From Uranotaenia lowii (Eukaryota > Arthropoda > Insecta > Diptera > Culicidae), in contig NC_073692.1 in NCBI RefSeq assembly GCF_029784155.1, forward strand, positions 154,038,334 through 154,102,333: a DNA stretch of 64,000 nucleotides, read 5' to 3'. Position 1 is the stretch's first letter, and each line of letters starts with the position of its first letter. Both the position numbers and the translations under genes were made by a program. The notes beneath the pieces were generated by a model that saw only the letters and a program-made list of their open reading frames with translations, made no database searches and was not told where the DNA came from. Positions 54,645 through 64,000 of the stretch are shown here, piece after piece.

Positions 54645-57600
54645 AAATTCAATGAAACATATAGGTAAGTGAGCCTTAATTTGGCATGCTCCTTATCTTG
54701 GCCTGCCAAAATACATTTTGGTGTTTTTGATGTCAAACATACGCCAAAAAATGAAAAAAAATCAAACATAACAGAAAATCGCATATTGCAACATTCTGCA
54801 TAGCATTTGTTCACAATTGAATTTAAATGACTACGAAATATTTTTTTTTTCACATGACAAACTGTAAATAAAATAATGATTTTCAGAAAAATCTTAAATG
54901 AACCTACCTTGCTAGTGCATCTGCCAACTTCGGATTGATTTTGAAAACACACCTCTTCACGGAAAAATCACTAAAAATCACCGTTGGTTACAGCGAAACA
55001 TGGCAAAAAATATAAAATTATTATTTACTCCAAACCACGTACATTTTTATCTAGAATTGAAGAAAATATAACCATTTTTTTTAGCCTAATCTTGGCATGC
55101 AATTCCACAAATAGAAGTATGTATGTATGTGTGAAAACGACATCAGCAGGCAGTCGGCAGCCGGCGGCCGTTCGTCGGCCGACGGTGCACAGTGGTCCGG
55201 AAATTGAAAAGCCGGTCAAAAGTAAAATGAACGATTGAAATAAATTTAAAATATCATGAATGTATTTTGGACTAAAATTAATTCATTTATCTCTCAAGTC
55301 GACTCAAGCTTATTTGGCATCTTAGTTGGAATTATAATGCTACAATTTGAGCTGCTCTTTTACGGTAAATTTCGAGAACTTTTCTTCTCAATAAAATTTA
55401 CCTCTCAATAAATTAATTTACCGGATCCGAATCCGAATTGATATCTTGGATCTGAATGTTGAAGTTACTATATCCATACCCAAAAAATTCCATATTTGGA
55501 AATTAGGTTTAACGTATTTTGATTTAATTTGATTTGCTGCATATGTGTCGCTTTGAAAGAAATTTTTATAAAGCTCAAATTATGACACTCTAAATATTAT
55601 CTTTATTTAAAAACAATTATTGCACTGCAATGTTGGAATACTATGTTGTAACGAACTTGAATTTTTATTGTTTGCAGTTTCATGTGAAATCAAAAATTAT
55701 ATTTTGACCAAGTTTGTTTTTTATTATAGATCACTGTGCATCAGCAGGAGGTGATGACGTTTGTTCTCTGTTGGAAAGGAATATGCGAAAGAAGCGCTGC
55801 CGAGTTTGGGTGATGATTTTGTATGAGTGCGAGTGGGATGCAGCACGAATTTCAGCCAGCTTTTGAGTTTGCTGTGCGCTTCCATTGCCTATAGTTTCCA
55901 AACGAATGAGTGAGATGAAGAGAGATCTATTTCTATCAGACTGGCTGGAGTGAGCGAAAGTTTATCTTGTTTTGCTTCCCCGGTGTACGCAAACGATTGC
56001 TAGAAAATTCCTAAGGGCGACATTTTAAATATGTATGATTAAAAGAATCTTTCGCTGTCTTAAGTTTTAGCTTTAGCTTGCTTCTTGCTTCGATCATAAT
56101 AGTTTTTAGAATGTCGGTCCTCCTTTTATGGGAGCGGAATAAAAAAAATATGAACATTTACTATCTTATGTTACCCTGTTAACTTTACTGAAAACATATC
56201 TATCTAGTAAGCAATCATATTTGTCGAAGGACTTTTGAAGGTACACATTACAGGTAGACTGCAATCATGGGAAATCTAGTCAACCATGCCTTAGGGGCCA
56301 AGATTGGGTACATTCACCCTAGTTGGCAGTGGTTAGCATGAATCTGATATCTGTATTGTATATGAAAAATGAGACCTATTTCATGATATTAAATATTCAT
56401 TCTCGAGTTCCATAACAAATTTTTCAATGATGGTTTATAAGAGCGCAAAATCTGAGTTATTACCTATATTTAAATCAAAATTCTATTCTTTTTTTTTAAT
56501 TCATTCTTTCATTCTGAAATCAAAGTTTTGTTATAATATTTTCCTTTTGGAGTCATGATTTTCCTTCAATCTTGAAAATATTCAAAACTTCAAAACCTAT
56601 TGCCAACATAATAACTTTTCTAATTGTTTGATTTGATTGGCTCATATGTAAGGTACACCAGGAAGTGCAAACGAAGCTATTATCCTCCATCGAAAATGTT
56701 TCAAAACATACATCTTATCCAAAAAAGTTGACCGTTCCCCAATGTATCTTAAACTTGTTTTAAACTTGTTAGATTTTAGCTAAATTTTCATCCTTTTGAG
56801 TGAATTTTTGAATGATAATTTTTTTTATTCTATTGTTCAATTTTTAGCATTACAGCGATTTAAGTAATTCAAAGAAGAATTTTTAGGATTAGGATTGGTC
56901 GGTCTTGGATCGATCTATGGAAGATCGATCATTTCAACTCAGATTTTTATTTTTTTTTGTATCGATTCTTTGGATCGATAGTGAAAATCACATGTTTAAA
57001 AAAAAATTACAATAACTGAAACCAATAATTTTTCAGACTACGTCAGTTTGGTGTCCCACTAACCTTAAGAATTTCGATGCATGAACTTTCGATGCGTGAG
57101 TTTTTTAGAAGCCATTGAAGTTGAAAAGTGTTGCATGTTGCCCCAGTTGACAGTAATTCAGAAATGTCAAGGGACTAGGAAAAGTTCTAAATTTTTATGA
57201 AGTACGAGCGTTTTCGTATATTTTTTAATTGTTTTTTTTCCGCTTGGGGGGGTGATCACCCTCTCCCCATAGCAACGTGCATGCTTCGATAGGAATTGTC
57301 AGGGAGAATACACCTCTATTACCGTGCTCTAGTTAATTTGCTACAGTGTTGCCAGATAATTAGAAGGCTAGATCTAGATATTTTTTTGTTAATCTCCATG
57401 TTTACTTTAAAATTTGAATTTTCTTCCTAAATGTTTGATTAAAAATCAATTTGAAATTATTTTTTTTTATTTTTGAAGAAACCTTAACACATCTATCCTC
57501 AAACATAAAAATAGATTATTAGCAAAAACTTAAAACTTTTTAAGAAATTGGCTTAAGTTGCCAAAAAAATATCACAATTTTCAATGGTTTTCTCTGCGCA

Positions 57601-59600
57601 GTACAATCAAAATAAGACGGACTCACTATGAGCGGTAGAACCTTACAACTTTTATAATTAGTTTTTTCATTCAATTAATACAATTGATTCAATTTTTTTT
57701 CTGTTCAACAACATCCATTTATAATTGAAACCGATAAATTCATTATGCAGGGAACGATAGGGTGACCAATTGAAATATTTAATCTTAGAGTATCAACATA
57801 TTGAGGGCCAAAAGTGAAGTATATTGATTTTTGCTTCACGCTTTTTGCTACTCTGCGCAGAACTACTCAAAAACCATAGATTAAATTATGGAATAAAATT
57901 ATTGGAAATCAAATACGACACTTTAAAATATTTGAGAATATATGAAAAACGAACATGCTGAAATTTCTGGTGGGTTGGCATCAGAACGTTTGAGATGAAA
58001 CAGTGAGCGAATAACAACGTTAAACAACAAAAAGCACGGCACGCACGTTAGGGCAAACTGTTAGTCAAGGTCAAGATCACCACACGAGCTATGTATCTCC
58101 AACATGTTTTTTCTCGAACATTTCGACATTTTTCTTGTAATTTGAAAATCATTCTACAAGTTAATATTCGATATAATGAATATTGATAGGCCGAGTTTAC
58201 CAGATCCACAATTCCCAACTATCTGCAACTTTTTCCACACACATGCCAATACTCATAAGCATGAAAAAATATAACGTTTTCACTGCTTTCCTAGAGAATT
58301 CAGACAAAATAAAACACTTCCTTGATGTTATGATACCAAGAACTTTAACTGCATGTTCGTATATTGACTTTTTTCTATCGAAGTGATTTTTTTAAACGCT
58401 GCTGGCGTTCGTAAATTAGAAACAAACGTATGCAAAAGCATTGGAAAGTGAATTGACATCTATCGATCTACTGATGCATCACCAAAAAAAAAACAATTTA
58501 CGAAAACACCGTAAGTAAGACTATTATCACTCTGATCAATCAAATTTTATTGATCTTACCACACTTTCAGGCCCAGAAAATGTTGACTTCCAAATAATGT
58601 AAACAGCCACATTTTATAGACCATATCGGAATACCCTAAATTTGACACACTCATTTTTATCTAGTGAAATCAACACTTCAACGGCCGGTCTTCCATTTAA
58701 ATTTGAATTTTCCATTTGCATTCCGCTGGGTGAAAAGTTGCAGCTGCGTTATGTAACGGCGCAGCTGAAGAACTCCATGATCCTGATAAAGGCTTGATAA
58801 AATATGAATCGCTCCTGACGCCACCGAAGAAGTAGGTATGTATGTAGGTAGCTAGTTTCTTGAATGAATACGGATCACAAATTCAAGATCATTCTCGGTC
58901 GGTGTCGATCTATGTACCTATCCATATCCGTATCAGTAAGTCAGTTAGCGCGATTGGCCCCCTCGTCAAACGTCCGAACCGAAATGAATAATCGGAGTCT
59001 GTCTGGGACAGAGTCTCCTTTTTTCGGGGTTTTTCATTAGAATTAGTTAACTTTCATTTGATCTTGATTTTAGTTAGGTTGGGATGTAGAATAAATCATT
59101 CTCGTCCGGCCGATTGTACGTAGGAATCGATTTCTGTTCTGATTGAGATCGTTCGTTAGACTTTTTTCATGTTGTATTATTGTTTTGTGTAAACATTTTT
59201 ATTCTAGGGAAGAGTATAGAATAAGTTTAATGCATCGTGATGACATAGCTCGATTGATTGTTTATCAAAGGGGAAAACTTGTTGGTGTTTGCTCTTGAAT
59301 TATTTGGCTACACAATTGCAATTGATTGACATTCTACGACTAGTACACATATTTTAACAGTATTTTCAAGGGACTGTTTTCCGTTGTGTGAGATGACGAT
59401 CCTCTGCATGCATATGTATGTAGAAACGTTCCGCGCATTTGGGATAACTTAGCATATTGATTGGCTTGTCAGGATTCAGATGCCTGGTGGTGAAGCTTTT
59501 TTCGTTCAGTTTCGAGAATTGAATCTATTTCACACGTTTGTCGGGTGCTGTATTGGTTGGCTTTGGAGTCTCAGTGGGTCTTGGTGGGTGTGTTCTGGGG
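54645..59600. other. Intergenic region upstream of the P450 gene
   Basis: No gene can be supported. GC-rich patches occur at 55140-55200 (with the palindrome CGTCGGCCGACG) and 55735-55990. The palindrome GGGTGATCACCC lies at about 57250. Paired E-box-type palindromes, CAGCTGCG and CGCAGCTG, lie at 58741-58767. Regulatory elements of the P450 may lie in the last kilobase, but none can be named from sequence alone. Confidence 0.35.
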
Positions 59601-59604
59601 ACCG

Positions 59605-59635
59605 TATAAAAGCGATCGATCTTGAAGGATCTTCA
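59605..59635 (+). promoter_or_regulatory. Core promoter of the CYP307-type gene
   Basis: TATAAA at 59605-59610 is followed about 25 bp later by TTCATCAAAG, an initiator-like site. Transcription from here would give a 5' UTR of about 140 nt and exclude the upstream in-frame ATG at 59480. This supports the start codon at 59777. Confidence 0.6.
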
Positions 59636-59776
59636 TCAAAGCCGTTTATTAGCCTGGCTAGTGAGGATCACAGCTTTCGGTGCAAGTGCAGACTAGTGAA
59701 GATCGCTTTGAGGTTTCGCAGTGATTTGGTCTTGGGCTGTATTGGAACTGTTTTTTCGGTGTTATCGTTGAAGATC

Positions 59777-61516
59777 ATGGAAATGTTTACAGTGCTTTTG
59801 TTTAGTTCCAATACGGTTTACCTTATGGTTGCCTTTCTGATGGTGGCTCTCGTCATGATTTTGACAGAGTTTCAACTAAAAGTGAACCCAAACAGTGATC
59901 TTAAGGCGATTGGAAGGAAAATCATCTATGGACAGTGGTGGTCTGTGTTTTCGTTGTTTGTTTCGTATGATGGGCAAGTTCAAGGAAAGGAAGTGAAAGT
60001 GATACGTAAAGCTCCTGGGCCGAAGAGGTTTCCGATTATCGGCAGCTTGAAGGAGCTTGACGGTTACGAAGTTCCGTACGAGGCTTTCAATGTTTTGGGC
60101 AAGAAATATGGACCGGTTGTTAGTTTGAAAATGGGCAGCTACGAGGCGATTGTGGTCAACGGGATCGAGCACATCAAGGAAGTTCTTATCAATAAGGCTC
60201 AAAGTTTCGACAGTAGACCCAATTTCAATCGATACAACAGACTCTTCGCTGGAAATAAGGAAAATTGTGAGTATTAATTTAAAATTGTGCAAAACTTGTC
60301 ATCTTTATAGTCTTTTTAATGTTTCTCAGCACTTGCCTTCTGCAATTGGTCGGAAATGCAGCGAGTTCGCCGGGAGATGCTGATTCCTCATAGCTTTCCC
60401 CGGAATTTTTCGGATCGATTCACCCAACTGAATCATTACGTGATGAACGAGATCCAACAAGTTTTAGGAGAAGCCCCGTTAAACCCAACAATCGAAATCA
60501 AGCCACTTCTGGTTAGCATCAGTGCCAACGTATTTCTACAATACTTTGCTAGCTTCCGGTTTGAATACGACGATGCTCAATTTCAAAGCTTCATGAAGAA
60601 GTTCGATCTTATATTCTACGAAGTCAATCAAGGGTATGCGGCTGACTTTCTTCCGTTTTTGATGCCTCTCCATCAGCGTAATCTCAAACGCATGAACCAT
60701 ATGGCCGAGGATATCCGCAATACCCTGCTGAAAAACATTATCAATGATCGGTGTGAAAAATGGGCCCCTGGAAACGCGGAAAATGATTATTTAGATTGCC
60801 TGATCAACTATGTCAATTCGACGAACAGTCCTAAAATGGAATGGGAAACGGCGCTGTTTGCCTTTGAGGACATCATCGGGGGACACTGTGCGGTGGCCAA
60901 TTTCCTCACCAAAACCTTCGGTTACATCATTCAGAACGAGGAAGTCCAGCAGAAAATCCAGGCGGAAGTAGAGCGCACCTTGGAAAGAACCGGAAAACAT
61001 TGCGTCGAGTTATCCGATCGTGGCCAGATGCCGTATACCGATGCTGTAATCATGGAATCCCTCCGTCTGATTTCCTCACCAATTGTTCCGCACGTCGCCA
61101 GCCAGGACAGCGAAATTGGAGGTAAATATTTCTTTTTGTTTTATGAAGCTCTAGCTTTTCTAAAACCAAAAAAAAATATTTAAGGTTACAACGTTCCAAA
61201 GGACGCCTTGATCTTTCTGAACAACTACGAGCTCAGCATGTCCGAGGACCTCTGGGAAGCACCCAAACGCTTCATCCCGGAACGTTTCATCCAAAATGGC
61301 CGCGTCGTCAAGCCGGATTTCTTCCTACCTTTCGGAGCTGGCCGTCGTTCCTGCATGGGTTACAAGATGACGCAACTGCTCAGCTTTTCAATCATCAGTA
61401 ATCTGCTACACTCCTACAGCCTTGCACCCATCGAAGGACATTCGTATCAGGTCCCAGTAGGATCACTGGCAATGCCAGAGAAGGCATATACATTTCAAAT
61501 CACTCGTCGACATTGA
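59777..61516 (+). CDS. spo: Cytochrome P450, CYP307 family (spook/spookier type)
   Basis: Three exons (59777-60266, 60330-61121 and 61185-61516) with 63 bp GT-AG introns give 537 residues. An N-terminal membrane anchor covers about 3-30, then the proline hinge KAPGPKRFPIIGSL (78-91). FNVLGKKYGPVV, SFDSRPNF, RREMLIPHSFPRNFS and EVNQGYAADFLPFLMPLH are signature CYP307 segments. The usual I-helix AGxxT is replaced by IIGGHCAVANF (345-355), as is normal in this family. ExxR is E406-R409, and the haem loop FLPFGAGRRSCMGYKM has Cys484. CYP307 enzymes act in the endoplasmic reticulum in the 'black box' step of ecdysteroid synthesis, between 7-dehydrocholesterol and the ketodiol, mainly in prothoracic gland and ovary. 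MEMFTV starts follow the TATA box at the right distance. Whether it is orthologous to spook or spookier is not decided here. All key residues are present and the gene looks functional. Confidence 0.92.
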
Positions 61517-62814
61517 ATCTCCCATTCCGGTTTCCTATCCATCTGACCCATTTGCCCACAATGCTCATCCATTAGCAAAGAATACTCTCTCGCTCTATTT
61601 CTTCTCTCTTCCTCGAACCATTCACGATCGACGTGTAAATTAACTCCATCAAAGTTCCCCACGATCTTCACTTCCTTCAACCATCCACGCAGTACGTGAA
61701 GGCATCCGCGCCCAAAACAGAACTGACAATGCTGCGACGAACAACAAATCCCCCCATATCCCTTTCCCTTCGATCTAAAAATAGTCTTATGCATAATGAA
61801 TCTTCCGGTCAGATTCATGTACCCCCATGCATGTATCATCCCTCTCTAATCTTAAAACCTGGACTGTGGAAGGAGCTTGTAATTGAAAATGTAAAAGTAT
61901 TCAGTCAGCTAGCTCGATTAGGAATGCAAGTTATTCTGTGATTCTCACTCTCTCATTCGTAGATCGAAGATTGATCGATCCCCCTCCATTGAAGATATTG
62001 ACGAGATCGTTAGCCGATGATCGTCGCTAGGCAACTCGGCTACCGTTCACTTAAAATGGGGCGCTATGTAACTGTGAGCAAAATGATCACCCTAAATAAT
62101 TGTACTGGATAACCCCTTAGGATAAAAACTAACTAGCTGGCATCTAATTTGCAAACACTGATAGTCGTAGTAAAACTTTGTATTGCTGTGTGTAGCGTTG
62201 TGTAGTTGGAGTCAATTGATATATGGAAATTATTTTATTTTAACAAAAAGCGGAAGCGTTTGCCAAAGAGACTCATTGATGAAAAATAATGAAAAACAAT
62301 AACAAGATACGAGGTAGCGAACAATTTGCGAATAAGATTGGTTTGTTGCTCGAACGCTAAATGTTTGTAGTAGGTAGGTAAGATGGATGTTTTATATTGT
62401 ATCCACAAAAACTGTAACGGCAGCTATTAAGATATGTAGACGTAGTTTATAGAAAAAAGAAGAAGTGAATCACTACTTGGGTAAAATGAATTTTATGCAA
62501 CATTTGTAGATGTTTTAATAAAAACCTTTTGAGTATAGTAACATTGTATTTTGTAAGATTTATTGAGAAATTACTTCGAAAGTTACGATTCAAAAGATGT
62601 TGATTTGATAAGAGACATGATGTCTCAGACATCACCAGGACTGGGATAAGCCTTAGGGGAGCTTAATGCGTGCCAATATCAAGAGGGGTCTGAATCTGGT
62701 ATCTTAAAATAAACGATTGTTATTACATTACGGCCAAACATTGGGGAAGAGTTAAACAACTGATCGAAGATAAAAACTGTGATAAGATCTATTGAATTCA
62801 AATGTAAGTTGAAT
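61517..62814. other. 3' flank of the P450 gene
   Basis: No further coding exon is seen. AATAAA occurs at 62517-62522 and could end a roughly 1 kb 3' UTR, but it is unproven. The frames in 61495-61941 are non-conserved looking. Confidence 0.4.
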
Positions 62815-63000
62815 TTTATTCATAAACGTTAGACATTCTCCAAAAATCAGTTCTTGGTTCGCTTGGTTTGTGCTTCATAACTTGACGAATATAATTCCTA
62901 AAATTCACTCGGTCCATGACAACAGTTCTCCAATTTCTCGGGCACCCCACGTTCGCCAGATCACGCTCCACTTGGTCTAAGGGGCCGTTAACTAATTACG
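62815..63000 (-). pseudogene. LINE 3' end, same family as 42590-43560, cut by gap
   Basis: The reverse complement contains GACCAAGTGGAGCGTGATCT then GGCGAACGTG and CCGAGAAATTGGAG, matching 43490-43540. Here the C-terminal coding reads DQVERDLANVGCPRNW and continues to MDRVNFRNYIRQVM. The rest, if present, lies in the assembly gap. Confidence 0.7.
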
Positions 63001-63500
63001 NNNNNNNNNNNNNNNNNNNNNNNNNNNNNNNNNNNNNNNNNNNNNNNNNNNNNNNNNNNNNNNNNNNNNNNNNNNNNNNNNNNNNNNNNNNNNNNNNNNN
63101 NNNNNNNNNNNNNNNNNNNNNNNNNNNNNNNNNNNNNNNNNNNNNNNNNNNNNNNNNNNNNNNNNNNNNNNNNNNNNNNNNNNNNNNNNNNNNNNNNNNN
63201 NNNNNNNNNNNNNNNNNNNNNNNNNNNNNNNNNNNNNNNNNNNNNNNNNNNNNNNNNNNNNNNNNNNNNNNNNNNNNNNNNNNNNNNNNNNNNNNNNNNN
63301 NNNNNNNNNNNNNNNNNNNNNNNNNNNNNNNNNNNNNNNNNNNNNNNNNNNNNNNNNNNNNNNNNNNNNNNNNNNNNNNNNNNNNNNNNNNNNNNNNNNN
63401 NNNNNNNNNNNNNNNNNNNNNNNNNNNNNNNNNNNNNNNNNNNNNNNNNNNNNNNNNNNNNNNNNNNNNNNNNNNNNNNNNNNNNNNNNNNNNNNNNNNN
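63001..63500. other. Assembly gap of 500 N
   Basis: Exactly 500 undetermined bases, probably a gap of conventional rather than measured size. Open frames across it are artefacts. Confidence 0.98.
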
Positions 63501-63615
63501 TAATTGAATGAAGGCAAAATTTCATTTTTTTATGTTGTCAAAATTTTATAAGTGATGTTAGAAAATTTAGCCCCTTAATTTATGCAGCATAAATGTCCAT
63601 CTTTCGATTTTTATT

Positions 63616-63690
63616 GTTTTTTTTTTTTTAATTCTTTATTTGAAACGGCTCATTACAATAAAGTTTTAAAGAGCCAAAACTCGCTTTTTA
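63616..63690 (-). repeat. LINE or SINE 3' tail, copy 2
   Basis: The reverse complement reads GAGTTTTGGCTCTTTAAAAC, then GAGCCGTTTCAAATAAAG and a poly-A run. It matches 32877-32922 joined to 39765-39797, that is, the uninterrupted form of the I-element target. Confidence 0.6.
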
Positions 63691-63849
63691 AATTTTTATT
63701 GTTTTTCGGCGTTTTAACTGCGAAAAAATCTTAATTAAGAAACAACGAAATTCAGCATTGTATATCTCAGAATTCACTGGACCAAAATTTACAAATTTAG
63801 TATCTTTGAGCCTTGGTGGCTGTTTGTGTGTTTTTTAATTTTGTAGAGT

Positions 63850-64000
63850 TTATGAATTAATCAATATCATTTGAGTTTGTTCTGAACTGCGCTAGCAATT
63901 GATAAACTAGCATTTGTGAATATTATGAAGGTGTTTTGTATCCGTATTGATCAAGAAAAACTCGTTAAACCCGTCAAAATAGAGACTGCTCAATGTTACC
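63850..64000 (-). mobile_element. Partial TA-MITE copy at window end
   Basis: The reverse complement aligns with 8200-8340: CAGTCTCTATTTT, AACGAGTTTTTCTTGATCA, CACCTTCATAATATTCAC and AATGCTAGTTTATCAATT. It continues beyond the window. Confidence 0.5.

Noticed and set aside
59480..59776. In-frame N-terminal extension of the P450
   Set aside because: It precedes the TATA box at 59605 and gives an atypical leader before the membrane anchor; the start at 59777 fits the family.
62916..63525. Open frames of mostly X residues
   Set aside because: They are artefacts of the 500 N gap.

Overview
The window is eukaryotic nuclear DNA from an insect, most likely a dipteran and probably a mosquito-like nematoceran. 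The evidence is AT-rich spacers, 60-63 bp GT-AG introns, an ecdysteroidogenic cytochrome P450 of the CYP307 (spook) type, a sperm-type leucine aminopeptidase, a BEL/Pao element with a tRNA-Tyr primer site, and many nested transposons. The species assignment is inference. No bacterial features, CRISPR arrays or canonical tRNA genes were seen.

Only two host genes can be supported: a two-exon M17 aminopeptidase with altered catalytic residues (29349-31038, +) and a three-exon CYP307-type P450 (59777-61516, +) with a TATA box at 59605. Nearly everything else is transposon or unassigned spacer.

Layout: 1-8 kb holds dispersed repeats and non-autonomous elements (a retroposon-like insertion with a pentanucleotide tail, a TIR element with a repeated subterminal motif, and a nested duplicated MITE). 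At 8-15.4 kb a decayed Jockey-like ORF1 has been split by a recent BEL/Pao LTR element (517 bp LTRs, 5 bp TSD). At 16.6-22.2 kb there is a three-level nest: a TA-MITE, split by a CR1/L2-like LINE, split by an intact RTE LINE. At 22.7-27.4 kb a diverged tandem array is split by a hAT-like element with an 8 bp TSD. At 32.9-39.8 kb lies a full-length I-clade LINE whose ORF2 is broken only by a 970 bp TA-flanked element. At 40-44.3 kb there are nested MITEs, a LINE fragment split by a 241 bp MITE, and a tRNA-derived SINE. At 46.5-49.2 kb an inverted AT-rich array encloses a dead RTE copy. At 51.1-54.6 kb a second hAT-like element carries two MITEs and is followed by a piggyBac-type MITE. The P450 lies at 59.6-61.5 kb, followed by a LINE 3' end that runs into a 500 bp assembly gap (63001-63500).

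The main value of the window is the stratigraphy. Target-site duplications and empty-site reconstruction give the order of insertion for about a dozen elements. No wholly new multi-gene system was found. The most interesting items are the predicted non-catalytic aminopeptidase, the BEL element that lost RT and integrase core yet kept one open frame, and the near-intact I and RTE LINEs.
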